Below are positions 15,118 through 24,737 of a stretch of DNA of 37,693 nucleotides, piece after piece (the stretch's first letter is position 1; each line of letters opens with the position of its first letter). The DNA comes from CAZJGG01 sp964545475. Lineage in GTDB: Bacteria > Bacillota > Clostridia > Lachnospirales > JAISER01. The stretch is taken from positions 1 through 37,693 of the forward strand of contig CAZJGG010000027.1 in the NCBI GenBank assembly GCA_964545475.1, read 5' to 3'. The position numbers were made by a program, and so were the translations under genes. Under the pieces are notes generated by a model, which was given only the letters and a program-made list of their open reading frames with translations, did no database searches and was not told the origin of the DNA.

Positions 15118-16212
15118 CTATATTTTTGATAATGTTACAGTACGTTTTTCCAATATAGAACGGTAACACGCTTCAACACATGCTATTGTGTTTATATTAT
15201 CTCTAGCGCTTATTTCAGGAGTTCCTTTTTCTTCAATAGCTCTCATTAAATCCGCCATTGTTCCTACAAAGGCATCCGGAAACCATACAGTATCCCACTT
15301 TGGCTCTATCCACTGATTTGGATATGATTTACATGTAAATTTAAGTGTACTTGGAACAGGTTTTGGATATTCCGGCCAGCCAATAGTACCTGTGGCCATA
15401 CCCTCTGTGCCTTCTACACGCCATTTTATGTAAATGTCTTTTTCGCATGGTTCTCCGGGCCAAGCCCAAACATCATCAAGGCTTGTGGCCATAAAGCCGT
15501 TTTCATACTTGTAAGTATATTGTGTTATGCCGTCGGTATGAGGAAACTGACTTCTTGGGTCTTTTCTGCAAACAGCGGTGATTTCAGCCGGGTTACCAAA
15601 GAGGTAACGGAAAATATCTATATGGTGAATACCCATTCCAAAAAGTTCCAGCTTGTCATAAGCCTTTAAAAATTCCTGCCAATGAGGAATGGCTCTCATT
15701 TCAATGGTCGCAAGCACAGCCTCGCCTAAAAGGCCTTTTTCTAAAATATATTTAAGGGCTCTCATAGATTGGTCATAACGCATATTGGAGTTAACGGCAA
15801 TGGGAATTCCAGCTTCTTCACCAAGCCTAACAATTTCTTTAGTTTCCTCTAAGCTCATAGCAATAGGTTTTTGACAGAGAATACCCTTTATATTTGGAAG
15901 CTTGCAAGCCTCTTTTACAATTTCAAGCTGTAAATGAGGCGGAATTGCAATATCCAAAATTTCTACTTGGCAATCTTTTAAAAGCTCTTGCCATGTTGAA
16001 TAAACATGAGGAATATTATGAATTTTAGCAACTTCCTCACTGTTTTGCCTTGTGCGTGAAGTTATGGCGTAAGGAGTAAATCCGGCGTTTTTGTAGGCTA
16101 CAAGATGGCAATCCCTCATAATAAACCCAGAGCCTATACAGCCGATTTTATAATCTTTCTTTTTCGGAAGAATTGGCTTCGTATAATTTACAATTTCGTC
16201 AATTAACTGCAT
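15118..16212 (-). CDS. Gfo/Idh/MocA-family oxidoreductase (with importer operon)
   Basis: A 364-residue NAD(P)-dependent dehydrogenase. The N-terminal Rossmann fold begins KIGCIGSGFIMRDCHL (about 22–37); the conserved EKP motif is changed to CQKPIAM, keeping the catalytic lysine. The substrate domain carries GMGIHHIDIFRYLFG, the usual His/Asp catalytic helix. The family oxidises a sugar or polyol hydroxyl to a ketone. The ATG is preceded by GAGAGG. It lies between the sugar ABC permease (43 bases away) and the TIM-barrel isomerase gene, so it likely processes the sugar imported by that transporter. It is one of four Gfo/Idh/MocA genes in the window, and clearly different from the other three. 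Confidence 0.92.
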   Translation of the reverse strand: MQLIDEIVNYTKPILPKKKDYKIGCIGSGFIMRDCHLVAYKNAGFTPYAITSRTRQNSEEVAKIHNIPHVYSTWQELLKDCQVEILDIAIPPHLQLEIVKEACKLPNIKGILCQKPIAMSLEETKEIVRLGEEAGIPIAVNSNMRYDQSMRALKYILEKGLLGEAVLATIEMRAIPHWQEFLKAYDKLELFGMGIHHIDIFRYLFGNPAEITAVCRKDPRSQFPHTDGITQYTYKYENGFMATSLDDVWAWPGEPCEKDIYIKWRVEGTEGMATGTIGWPEYPKPVPSTLKFTCKSYPNQWIEPKWDTVWFPDAFVGTMADLMRAIEEKGTPEISARDNINTIACVEACYRSILEKRTVTLSKI

Positions 16213-16254
16213 AATACCTCTCCTTTACAAAGTCTCCAGCTTGGAGGACTTAGC

Positions 16255-17229
16255 TTACTGTCTAATAGGCTTAGCACGGTTGTAAACCGCTAAAAGCGCA
16301 ATAAGCACTACGCCCATTATAATGTCTCTTATAGATTGGGGTAAATCCAAAACAGCTAAAAAGTTTGATAATACTATCATTAAAAGCGCTCCTGCTATTG
16401 TGCCTACATAAGAGCCTTTGCCGCCTACAAGAAGAGTTCCGCCGATAACAACAGAAACAATGGACATCATTGTATACGTATCAAAAGCCTGACACATAAC
16501 GAAATTCATGTATCCTGCTCCTATAAACCCTGCAATTCCTGCTAAAACCCCAGCGATAACATACGTTAAAATTTGAATTTTAACTGTTTTAACACCAGTA
16601 AGATAAGCGGCAACCACATTGTTACCAAGCATAAAAAGCTGTTGCCCGAATCTTGTTCTGTTTAATATATAAAACACAATTATAAAAAATACAAAAGCAT
16701 ATATAATTATTGTAGGAAAAACGTTAAAAACTCTGTATTGCAGCGTAGATGTAAAAAAGTCGGATGTTCTTCCGGATGGTTTACCCTGGGTAAAAACATA
16801 TTGCAGCCTTGTAACTACGTTTGCGATACACATTGTTACAATAAGCGGAGGAAGCCCAATTTTAGCAGTACCGATACCGTTTAAAAGCCCTATTACTGCG
16901 CCAACTAGAATTGAAAAAATCAGCGCCGGAATTAATTTGCTGTTGTCTGCGTTCATTGTGCTTACTGTTATTAAAGCCGTCATAGACATTACAGCACCCA
17001 CGGACATATCAATACCGTTTGATATTACAACAAGGGTTTGCCCGGCAGAAGCAATGGCAAGCATGGATGTAAGGGCAAAAATTGAGCCAAAAGCGTTAAC
17101 ATTAAGTGATTTTGGATTAATAATAACGTTTAGTACAAAAAGCAATACAGAAATTATTAACGCCATACCAATTTGATTATTTTTTATAAAAATGCTTAGC
17201 TTACTGCTTGTTTTCACTTGACCCTGCAT
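16255..17229 (-). CDS. Sugar ABC transporter permease (RbsC-like), second
   Basis: A 324-residue membrane permease with about nine hydrophobic helices and the family signature GIDMSVGAVMSMTALI near residues 70–85 and GGKGSYVGTIAGALL near the C-terminus. The ATG at 17229 has AGGGAGGG 7 bases upstream, inside the end of the preceding permease gene; the two overlap by 29 bases, indicating coupled translation. It forms a heterodimeric channel with the upstream permease, powered by the ATPase gene. The substrate is not readable, but the class (ribose/galactose/inositol type) imports monosaccharides, polyols and some glycosides. Confidence 0.93.
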   Translation of the reverse strand: MQGQVKTSSKLSIFIKNNQIGMALIISVLLFVLNVIINPKSLNVNAFGSIFALTSMLAIASAGQTLVVISNGIDMSVGAVMSMTALITVSTMNADNSKLIPALIFSILVGAVIGLLNGIGTAKIGLPPLIVTMCIANVVTRLQYVFTQGKPSGRTSDFFTSTLQYRVFNVFPTIIIYAFVFFIIVFYILNRTRFGQQLFMLGNNVVAAYLTGVKTVKIQILTYVIAGVLAGIAGFIGAGYMNFVMCQAFDTYTMMSIVSVVIGGTLLVGGKGSYVGTIAGALLMIVLSNFLAVLDLPQSIRDIIMGVVLIALLAVYNRAKPIRQ

Positions 17230-18262
17230 GTTTTAACCCTCCCTTCACCTGTTTTTTAAGCCCGTCTTTTATAGCATTTTTTTGAGCTTTAATGGTAAAT
17301 ACTGTTGTAATTAAACCTAATAATATAATACCGTCGGACACAAGGTTCTGCCAATAAGACGTAACCTGGAAACCCGGAAAAATTTTATAAAGCAAGTTAA
17401 ATAAGTAAAATACACTGTTTTGTATTAACACTAAAAATCCTGAACCAAACAGGGCACAAGCCATAGAACCCCAGCCCCCTGCTATGGAAACACCGCCTAA
17501 AATTGATGCGCTTATAGATTTTAAGCCGTAAGCTTCACCCATTATGGGATTACCGGAAGCGCTCATTGCAGTTAAGCAAAGACCTGCAATGCCTGTTAAA
17601 AAGCCTGCGATAATATAAGCTTTTACTTTAACCAAAGACGTATTAATACCTGTGGCATAAGCATTTCTTTCATTTCCGCCGATTGCGTAAATGCTTTGAA
17701 TAAGCCTTGTTTTCTTTAAATAAAGCCACCCCGCAAAAGCTAAAGCTATAACGATTAATGTAAACGGCAAAAAGCCGAAAAACAGTTTGTCATATGTTTG
17801 ATATACTATTGGCGGTATTGTTCCTTGAGGTTTTGGCATTATTAAAAGGTTAATACCACGTACAATGTAAATCATTGCAAACCCTGCAAGAAGCGGCGGA
17901 ATCCTTAAAAATGCCACAATTGAACCGTTTATAGCCGCAACTACAACAACCGCAACCACTGCTAAAATCCACGCCAACCAAATTGGCATGTTGAAATAAA
18001 TTGGAAGCATAATTGCAATAACGTTTACAAGGGAAAGCTGAATACCTATTGATATATCAATAATGCCCATGAGTAAAAGTATTGTTTGCGCCATAGTAAC
18101 TAAAATTAGCGGAGCATTTTTTGCAAAAAGCAATGAAATATTTTTTATTGTAAAAAACTGCGCCGGAGTTTGAATTATAACGTTAATAACAAGAACAATT
18201 AAAAATAGTGTTAAGCCTGTAAAAGCAGCGGACTGCCTAAAGCTTTTAAACCAACTTTTCAT
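17201..18262 (-). CDS. Sugar ABC transporter permease (RbsC-like), first
   Basis: A 353-residue multispanning permease of the RbsC/MglC family. Signature stretches: GIIDISIGIQLSLVNVIA in the third helix region, and GGVSIAGGWGSMACALFGSG near residue 260. A lysine-rich cytoplasmic C-tail (KNAIKDGLKKQVKGGLK) follows the last helix. The start ATG directly follows the ATPase stop (TAAATG), with GGAGCGG nine bases before, so translation is tightly coupled. It pairs with the overlapping permease downstream. Confidence 0.93.
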   Translation of the reverse strand: MKSWFKSFRQSAAFTGLTLFLIVLVINVIIQTPAQFFTIKNISLLFAKNAPLILVTMAQTILLLMGIIDISIGIQLSLVNVIAIMLPIYFNMPIWLAWILAVVAVVVVAAINGSIVAFLRIPPLLAGFAMIYIVRGINLLIMPKPQGTIPPIVYQTYDKLFFGFLPFTLIVIALAFAGWLYLKKTRLIQSIYAIGGNERNAYATGINTSLVKVKAYIIAGFLTGIAGLCLTAMSASGNPIMGEAYGLKSISASILGGVSIAGGWGSMACALFGSGFLVLIQNSVFYLFNLLYKIFPGFQVTSYWQNLVSDGIILLGLITTVFTIKAQKNAIKDGLKKQVKGGLKHAGSSENKQ

Positions 18263-19777
18263 TTAGCTTTCCGCTCCTTTCGTTTTTTCATGTGTTAAAC
18301 CCATCATTGCCGCAACCATTTTTTCTTCTGTGCGGTCGTCTCCTGTTAACTTTGCGCTAATTTTGCCTTCGTAAAATACATAAATAGTATCTGAAATTTC
18401 TAAAAGCTCTTCGTTGTCACTGGAAACATAAATTACGCTCATGCCGTTTTCCGTGCAGTCTTTTAATATTTTATGAATTTCCTGTCTGGCGTGAATATCA
18501 ACACCTTTTGTAGGGTCGTCCAAAAGGAGCAAATCTGGCATTAAGGCAATCCATCTGCCAACAACAAGCTTTTGCTGATTACCGCCGGAAAGAGAACTTG
18601 CCGGGTGATTAAGCGAACCGGCAACAATGCCGTATTTATTAACCGCATCTTGGGCAAAATCTTGTATCGCTTTTGGAGTAAGAGGAGCAAAAAGCCCATT
18701 TTTTGTTGTGTTTGCCGCAAAAATGTTTTCCGCAACAGAACGCAATGGAAAAATAGATTCCTTGCTTCTATCCCCGGAAATAAAACCGATGTTTGCCGCA
18801 ATTGCATCTGCCGACGAATTAAACTTAACCTGTTTGCCTTTATATATAAATTGACCGCTGTCTGTTTTTTGAACACCTAAAACCGAGCGGATAAATTCTG
18901 ACTGACCTTGCCCATCAAGCCCACCAATTCCTACAATTTCACCTTTATTAATTTTCATTGAAATGTCGTTTACTTTTGGAAAAACAACAAGGTTTTGAAC
19001 TTCCAAAAACAATTCCTGTTCTTTTTGTTCATACACCTCTTCGGATTCTGTTTTAACTTGAGGACGTTTACCTGTCATGTGGAAAACAATATCGTCAAGG
19101 GGCATATCGCTAATATTACCTTGTGCAACTGTTTCCCCACCCTTTAAAATTGTACAGCTATCGCATATACGGTAAATTTCACCCATACGGTGTGTTACAA
19201 TTATTATAGACATGCCTGTTTGTTTAAGCTCCTTTAAAAGCTCAAAAAGCACGTCAACCTCATCATGGTGTAAAGAGGCCGTCGCTTCGTCCAAAACCAA
19301 AACTTTCGGCTTAAGCGCCAAAGCCTTTGCAATCTCTATCATACTCTGTGTCGAAGGCATTAATGTTTGCACCAATGCATCCGGCGAACAGCTTATTTTC
19401 AATTTTTGCATTATTTCTATAGCAGTCTCTCTTGCTTTTTTCTTGTCAATCGTTTTAAGCCCGTTTAAAGGCTCTAATCCCAAAACAATGTTATCAGAAA
19501 CACTCAAAGCTGGTATCAGGCTTGAATCTTGATACGCAACAGCAATCCCGAGTTTTCTTGCATCTGCCGCAGATTTAATTTGTACTTCTTTGCCATCAAA
19601 TAAAACTTGCCCCGTATTAGGGTTTACTAGCCCACTTAATACCTTAACCATTGTAGACTTACCTGAACCGTTAGATCCAAGCAGCGCCTTTATCTCCCCA
19701 GTTTCAACACGCAAAGAAGCGTTATTTAACGCCACTACCGCATCAAATGTTTTTGTTATACCACGCAATTCAAACAA
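18263..19777 (-). CDS. Sugar ABC transporter ATPase (RbsA/MglA-like), tandem nucleotide-binding domains
   Basis: A 504-residue energy-coupling ATPase with two fused nucleotide-binding domains. First domain: Walker A GSNGSGKST, Walker B VLVLDEATAS; its signature reads LMPSTQSMIEIAKAL rather than LSxGxQ, so it is degenerate. Second domain: the P-loop is GGLDGQGQSEF, as is usual for this subfamily, with signature LSGGNQQKLVVGRW and Walker B LLLLDDPTKGVD. One composite ATP site is therefore expected to work. I choose TTG 19777 because GGAGGG (19785–19790) sits 7 bases before it; a GTG at 19792 has no site. It lies between the binding-protein gene and the permeases. Confidence 0.94.
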   Translation of the reverse strand: MFELRGITKTFDAVVALNNASLRVETGEIKALLGSNGSGKSTMVKVLSGLVNPNTGQVLFDGKEVQIKSAADARKLGIAVAYQDSSLIPALSVSDNIVLGLEPLNGLKTIDKKKARETAIEIMQKLKISCSPDALVQTLMPSTQSMIEIAKALALKPKVLVLDEATASLHHDEVDVLFELLKELKQTGMSIIIVTHRMGEIYRICDSCTILKGGETVAQGNISDMPLDDIVFHMTGKRPQVKTESEEVYEQKEQELFLEVQNLVVFPKVNDISMKINKGEIVGIGGLDGQGQSEFIRSVLGVQKTDSGQFIYKGKQVKFNSSADAIAANIGFISGDRSKESIFPLRSVAENIFAANTTKNGLFAPLTPKAIQDFAQDAVNKYGIVAGSLNHPASSLSGGNQQKLVVGRWIALMPDLLLLDDPTKGVDIHARQEIHKILKDCTENGMSVIYVSSDNEELLEISDTIYVFYEGKISAKLTGDDRTEEKMVAAMMGLTHEKTKGAES

Positions 19778-19883
19778 ACTATATCCCTCCACTTCTTTGC
19801 GTCATTTTCAATAATCTCAATAAGTAATTATGTTTTTTTCAATAATTCCCGCCGGAAATTACTCCGGCGGGAAAAAATATACT

Positions 19884-20999
19884 TTATTTGAAATAAGCAG
19901 CTTTCGCTTGTTCTACTGACATGTAAGAAGATACAGAAGTAGAATCTGGTAAATCTTTAACTTCTTCAAGTCTTTGTGCCATGTTGTCATAAGTCATAAT
20001 CCATTGAGGAGCATAATAAATGCTGTTTCCTTTAAGTCCTGTAGTTATGCCGTCTTTTAATTCGTTGCCGGAAGCAAGGTTAATACCGATTGCAAGGCTT
20101 GTTGCGCCAATTCCCGGAGGGTTTTCCACAACGATGAAAGGAAGCACTAAGCCGTTTTCATTGATTTTTGCAATTTTTCTGATCCAAGCAACTTCTTCAG
20201 AAGAAGTGATGCAACCTGGATATGCAATGCCAGCTTCTTCGATTGCACTCATAATACCAAGAGCAGATTCTTGGTTAACGATACCATCGTATTCAAGACC
20301 AGAGCTAATAACTTCCGCCATCATTTTTTTAGATTCAGTATCGTTCCAGCCGTGAGCCATAGTTTTAACGATTTCGATTCCGCCGCCCTTAAGTACTTCT
20401 TGATATACTTCGTTACGCATATCGGAAGCAGAGTTACCGTCGATACCGTTAAATAAAATAACTTTTTTGCCAGAGCCTAAGGTATCCACAACAAAGTTAG
20501 ACTGAATTCTTGCCCATTCTTTTTGGTCAACAACTACGTTTAATATTTTGTCGGAATCATATTCGCAGTCCGCATTGATGTAAGTAATTCCTGCTGCAAC
20601 AGCTTTGTCAATAATTGGGTCTAAGCCTGTTGCTGCAATTGGGTTAACAACAATAATGTCATAACCCTCGTTTACTGTTTGTTCAACTTGTTGAGATTGA
20701 ACAGCCGGGTCGTTGTTAGAAGTAAATGAAGCGTATTGGCTTATTACTCCGTCATTTTTAAGCCCTTCAACAGCTTGTGTCATTTGATCCTCGTAAACTG
20801 TACGGTATGGGTTACCCTCGATTACCGCATTGTGAGAAGCCACTTTAAAACCGCCTTGTGGAGCTTCTGCTTGCTGCCCTCCTTCTGCTGGTGCTTCTTG
20901 AGATTCTGCTGGTGCTGGAGCAGGTGTGCTTGAACTACAAGCAGTAAACACACCAAAAGCAATAGTTGCAGCTAATAAAATGCTTAAAGTTTTTTTCAT
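19884..20999 (-). CDS. Sugar ABC transporter substrate-binding lipoprotein
   Basis: A 371-residue periplasmic-binding-protein-4-type protein anchored outside the membrane. ATG 20999 has AGGAGG 7 bases upstream. A lipoprotein signal peptide (KKTLSILLAATIAFGVFTAC) ends at the lipobox cysteine, followed by a low-complexity Ala/Pro/Glu linker (about 22–45). The mature part has the ribose-binding fold: FKVASHNAVIEGNPY, then PIAATGLDPIIDKAVAAGITYINADCEYDSD and a C-terminal SVSSYMSVEQAKAAYFK. It captures the substrate for the downstream ATPase and permeases. It is the first gene of the importer operon, with a palindromic candidate operator at 21053–21064 in its leader. Confidence 0.94.
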   Translation of the reverse strand: MKKTLSILLAATIAFGVFTACSSSTPAPAPAESQEAPAEGGQQAEAPQGGFKVASHNAVIEGNPYRTVYEDQMTQAVEGLKNDGVISQYASFTSNNDPAVQSQQVEQTVNEGYDIIVVNPIAATGLDPIIDKAVAAGITYINADCEYDSDKILNVVVDQKEWARIQSNFVVDTLGSGKKVILFNGIDGNSASDMRNEVYQEVLKGGGIEIVKTMAHGWNDTESKKMMAEVISSGLEYDGIVNQESALGIMSAIEEAGIAYPGCITSSEEVAWIRKIAKINENGLVLPFIVVENPPGIGATSLAIGINLASGNELKDGITTGLKGNSIYYAPQWIMTYDNMAQRLEEVKDLPDSTSVSSYMSVEQAKAAYFK

Positions 21000-21052
21000 T
21001 TTTTTACCTCCTAATTTTTTGTGACCTTGCAATGCTGCAAAGCCTATATTAA

Positions 21053-21064
21053 GCGCAATTGCGC
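21053..21064. promoter_or_regulatory. Candidate operator upstream of the sugar importer
   Basis: A perfect 12-base palindrome, GCGCAATTGCGC, flanked by TTAA and ATTAA, 54 bases before the binding-protein start codon. It is unusually GC-rich for this AT-rich gap and is placed where a repressor would act. No regulator can be assigned. Confidence 0.35.
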
Positions 21065-21084
21065 ATTAATAACAATATCAATTG

Positions 21085-21148
21085 TATACTCCTTAACCAC
21101 ATAAAATAGCACTGCCTTGCGGCGAATTTTATTTGGTTAAGGAGTATA
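21085..21148. repeat. Short palindromic element, TATACTCCTTAACC ends
   Basis: A 64-base inverted repeat: 23-base arms (21085–21107 and 21126–21148) with a single mismatch. It abuts the stop codon of the DUF4340 gene (21150–21152) and lies upstream of the sugar-importer operon. It shares its ends and an internal GCACTNCCTTGCGG motif with the longer element at 24738–24902, and an identical single arm occurs at 33027–33050. Confidence 0.7.
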
Positions 21149-21149
21149 A

Positions 21150-22571
21150 CTACCATTCAACAGGAAAATCCTGTCCATTAAGCAAAGCTTCTGTAGCTTT
21201 TTTTACATATTCCACATAACTTTGCCGCATTAAAAATTCAAATCTATCGTTGGTTGAAACAGCAACCCGGCGCACGCCTCCATTATAAAGCTTTAATATA
21301 TCATTTGGTTTTTGAGAATCTTTATACACAAATTTAACTGTAAAAACAGATTCACCTTGGGGCTCTTCCAAAACCCTTTCACCATCATGAGAAGCACTTA
21401 TAACAAGGCTGTAATACTTGCGGAATAGCTCAATATCCAAAGGCTCGCCGTTTACTGCAACAGAAAGGCTTCTGTTGTCCTCCCCGGAAAAAGCAAAGTT
21501 ATAAGCCTTATTATCAAAGACTATTTCCATTTCTGATAAATCCGTTATAAATGGAGTATAAAACCATCTCATAACAAGTTTTTCATATATAACACCGTCA
21601 AATTCACTTCCGGCAAGCTTATAAACAATGCCGTCATTATCTCTTGTTACAATCAAATCGCCGTTATATTTAGCTACTCTTAATACAACGTCTATGGGCT
21701 CGTCGTCTTTTGTCATTTGATAAGTAAACTCCGCTTTAAGCCAAGGCTTATCAAATCCGTATTGTGATAACTCTTCAACCTTACAATTATAATCTAAAAC
21801 TCCTCCGGAAATCAAGCCCATCAGCGAACCCAATATTTGGATAAACTGAGTCTGGCTAACCTCGTGAAGACCGGGGCTTTTTACTATATGTGTGGCAACG
21901 CCGAAAGACGAAGCAAGCCTCATATCCTCTGAGCTGTTCTCGTCAATTGCAGTTATAACTATATCCTCCGGCAATTTTTCCCCGGAAAGCGTAATCTTTT
22001 TAATAATCCTTAAAACAGAATTTTTATCACAACCCGGAGTTATTAAATAATCAATATACTTAGATTTCGGCATTGTAAAACGGATTGTACGGCTTTGCTT
22101 CATTAAAAGCACCCGAGAGTCCCCTTCTGCCATAACATACCGCCCGTTTGACACCGGTTCTGCGTCACCGATAAAAAGCGTAACTTGGGAACTATCCTTA
22201 TAACGTACATTAATTATAGCTTCAGGCTTGTCAAGGCCGTAAATGCCTATATCCTTTGGGTTTTCATCAGCAATATCAGTATAAATTATTTGGCTGCTTT
22301 CATCTAAAAGCATTTGTATATAATCTTTATTTATTCTGTTTGCCGGCAAATCTTTTATAATATATTCGCCATGTTCATTATAAACATTTATTTCATCAAA
22401 TCCATTGGTTATGTTTATTTCTGAAATTTCGTCAATCCGCCTGTTTGTTATATATAGTATATCATTTTCGGCGGTAACTTCATCCCCCGGCTTGCTTATT
22501 ATAACAAGCACAGCGACCAAAACCGCCAAAATCACGGCTGAAACAGCAATAAGCTTAAATGGCTTTGCCAT
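21150..22571 (-). CDS. DUF4340-domain membrane-anchored protein
   Basis: A 473-residue protein with one N-terminal membrane helix (LIAVSAVILAVLVAVLVII) and a large extracytoplasmic region holding DUF4340-type repeats: ISEINITNG…YIIKDLP…LLDESSQI…YGLDKPEAIINVRYKD, then FIGDAEPVSNGRYVMAEGDSRVLLM. The family regularly follows GldF/GldG-type ABC genes; its molecular role is not established. The ATG overlaps the stop of the GldG-like gene (TAATG), showing coupled translation. It is the last gene of a four-gene ABC module, and its stop codon is next to a palindromic element. Confidence 0.88.
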   Translation of the reverse strand: MAKPFKLIAVSAVILAVLVAVLVIISKPGDEVTAENDILYITNRRIDEISEINITNGFDEINVYNEHGEYIIKDLPANRINKDYIQMLLDESSQIIYTDIADENPKDIGIYGLDKPEAIINVRYKDSSQVTLFIGDAEPVSNGRYVMAEGDSRVLLMKQSRTIRFTMPKSKYIDYLITPGCDKNSVLRIIKKITLSGEKLPEDIVITAIDENSSEDMRLASSFGVATHIVKSPGLHEVSQTQFIQILGSLMGLISGGVLDYNCKVEELSQYGFDKPWLKAEFTYQMTKDDEPIDVVLRVAKYNGDLIVTRDNDGIVYKLAGSEFDGVIYEKLVMRWFYTPFITDLSEMEIVFDNKAYNFAFSGEDNRSLSVAVNGEPLDIELFRKYYSLVISASHDGERVLEEPQGESVFTVKFVYKDSQKPNDILKLYNGGVRRVAVSTNDRFEFLMRQSYVEYVKKATEALLNGQDFPVEW

Positions 22572-24019
22572 TATTCATGCCTCCTGATAAAGAAAACTAC
22601 AGCTCCGGTTATTAATATCAACACCGGAATTCCAAATATAAATACAGAACCAATTAAGTCCGCTTTCGCTTTTGTTATATTAAGCCCTTGAGCCGTTAGG
22701 GATTTTGGCTTAATTTGAAACATATCCCCACGTTCTGTAAGTGTATTAAGCATATTCAACATATATTCGGCATTTAAAACCCCAGGATTTTCAAGGCTTT
22801 CTTTACTTGTAAAGTTTACAGAACCACAAACAACAATATTAGACTTTCCAATTTCCTTTCCGCTAGAACGGTCTGTAACGGTTTTACTTGATAAAACCAT
22901 AGCCGGAAAAGGTCCGTGCTGTTTGGCATCTGCCGCTGTAAAGCTTTCGTCTGCATCCGGTGGTCTTACGCCAGAGCTTTCGCTGAACATAAGCAAAACC
23001 GATGTGGAGTAATAGTCTCTGTATTCAAAAACGACTTCAACAGGACGAGACATAGGCACAAGAACAGGAGCATTTTTGCTTTTCGGCTTAAAGTCTTCAT
23101 TAACATATTCCGCAATTGGAAAAAATGGCTGATAATTAAAGACTTTTTCGGGTTCAGTTTCAAAAACTGCCCCCCCTCCTGTTGCAACTCCCCATTCCCT
23201 TAAAAAAGCTTCTAAATTAGGTAAAGGAAGCTGTGCGGCATCGGCTAAATAAAATAAGGTTTTGCCGTAATTTCCATTATTAAATAAATAACTTTCAAGC
23301 TTTTTAAGCTCCTCCTCGCTAAAATCCGTTGCAGGAGCAAGTAAAAAAGCAGCTTTAGAGTTTTCATTAATTTCCTGGGTAACTATATTACTATAGCTGA
23401 CTTCATAATTATTATTTTCAAGCAAGGTTAAAAAACTTTGTTGATTTGATTCCGAATGCCCAGTAATTATACAAATACTTGTTTTTTCGCCGCTAGTAAC
23501 TCCAAGTATCGCTGAAAGCACCGCTTCCTCTGCTTTAGACGAAGCAATCGCCAGAGATCCGGAAGACGATACTGTATAATTAAATAAATTTTCAGTAACT
23601 ATTAATTTATATTTATCTCCGCTTACTACTATTATATCCCCATGCTTTATGGAAAGCTCCGGGTAATTAGCAGAAAAGGATGGGTTTTTCAAATAATCAA
23701 TATATTCAAGTTCTACCAAGTCCGACTGCTTTGCAAGCTCTTTTAAAACTTCATTAGCTTGTGCATTATAGGCGGATGTGTTGGCAAACAGGCTTTCCCT
23801 TGCTAATAGCTTTATTTTAACAGGCTCTTTAAGTTCCTGAATATATTCTATTGTCTGCTGGTCAAGAGCGTATGCCTTATTCGGAGTCAAATCCATTCGC
23901 AAAGGATATTTTTGTGAAAGAATACCAAATATAATATTTAAAAGCAAAGCGCCCAATATTCCAAAGACAGCTAAAAGGGCGAAAAAACCCTGTATACCAA
24001 GTTTTTTTCTAAGATTCAT
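22571..24019 (-). CDS. GldG-like ABC-type transport auxiliary protein
   Basis: A 482-residue membrane protein with a helix near each end: residues 12–32 and a C-terminal LIGSVFIFGIPVLILITGAV before RRHE. The extracytoplasmic part matches the GldG/ABC-type uncharacterised transport domain, including the ITGHSESN block and repeated beta-alpha units. In Flavobacterium gliding the GldA/F/G proteins form an ABC transporter; in Clostridia the role is unknown. The ATG follows GGAGGGTGTA and lies 10 bases after the permease. It overlaps the DUF4340 gene by one base. Confidence 0.87.
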   Translation of the reverse strand: MNLRKKLGIQGFFALLAVFGILGALLLNIIFGILSQKYPLRMDLTPNKAYALDQQTIEYIQELKEPVKIKLLARESLFANTSAYNAQANEVLKELAKQSDLVELEYIDYLKNPSFSANYPELSIKHGDIIVVSGDKYKLIVTENLFNYTVSSSGSLAIASSKAEEAVLSAILGVTSGEKTSICIITGHSESNQQSFLTLLENNNYEVSYSNIVTQEINENSKAAFLLAPATDFSEEELKKLESYLFNNGNYGKTLFYLADAAQLPLPNLEAFLREWGVATGGGAVFETEPEKVFNYQPFFPIAEYVNEDFKPKSKNAPVLVPMSRPVEVVFEYRDYYSTSVLLMFSESSGVRPPDADESFTAADAKQHGPFPAMVLSSKTVTDRSSGKEIGKSNIVVCGSVNFTSKESLENPGVLNAEYMLNMLNTLTERGDMFQIKPKSLTAQGLNITKAKADLIGSVFIFGIPVLILITGAVVFFIRRHE

Positions 24020-24028
24020 TACACCCTC

Positions 24029-24733
24029 CTATAGCCATCTTCTTTTTTCAAAGCAAAGTATTGATAAAAAAATAAACAAGCCTGTAATACTAATAAAAAA
24101 CATAATGTCTGAAAGCTCTAAAATTCCCATTGTAAAAGATATATACCTGTTTTTAAAAGACATTTGGGTTATAACTTTTCTTAACATTGGGTTTTCAATT
24201 ACAGGGGCAAGCGTTTCCAAAAGCATAAGGAAAAACCCAACGCAAAAACCGCCGATTGCCGCAATAACCTGGCTTTCCGTAACAGCTGAAAGCAAAAGCC
24301 CAATTGATATTAAAGCAAGCCCCAAAAGTAACAATCCGATAAAATGCCCGTAAACAAGCTGCCATTGAGGTGCTGCCATTGTTGAAATAACAAATGCTAT
24401 AATCATCGTACTAAATATTGCAATAAAATACACAATAGCCGCCGCAAAAAACTTGCCTGCAACAATTTCCAATGAGCTTACAGGAGCGGCATAAAAAAGC
24501 TGGTCCGTTTTGTTTCTGCGCTCTTCGCTCATAAGCCGCATTGTTAAAATGGGAACTAAAAACAAAGTAACAGTAAACAAAACGCTGAACAAATTCCGCA
24601 TATCTGTGGAATTGCCGTAAAGGTTAAACTGAAAGAAGAAAAAACCGCTAAAAAGGTAATAAGCCGCTAAAAAAACATATCCGAAAGGGGAAATAAAATA
24701 TGCTTTTAGTTCCCTTGAAAAAATCGCTGTCAA
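24029..24733 (-). CDS. ABC-2 type permease (GldF-like)
   Basis: A 234-residue inner-membrane permease with about six helices. The cytoplasmic loop RLMSEERRNKTDQLFYAAPVS is the family signature. It would pair with the ATPase gene (24884–25849) to form the transporter whose accessory parts are the next two genes. The start is TTG (24731–24733). Its Shine-Dalgarno sequence AAGGAG lies 8 bases upstream and is supplied by the end of a palindromic element (24738–24902) inserted between the ATPase and this gene, so translation here depends on the element. Confidence 0.88.
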   Translation of the reverse strand: MTAIFSRELKAYFISPFGYVFLAAYYLFSGFFFFQFNLYGNSTDMRNLFSVLFTVTLFLVPILTMRLMSEERRNKTDQLFYAAPVSSLEIVAGKFFAAAIVYFIAIFSTMIIAFVISTMAAPQWQLVYGHFIGLLLLGLALISIGLLLSAVTESQVIAAIGGFCVGFFLMLLETLAPVIENPMLRKVITQMSFKNRYISFTMGILELSDIMFFISITGLFIFLSILCFEKRRWL

Positions 24734-24737
24734 TGTA

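Noticed and set aside
18541..18880. Overlapping frames of 75–111 codons inside the RbsA-like gene
   Set aside because: Shadows of a clear ATPase gene with no motif of their own.
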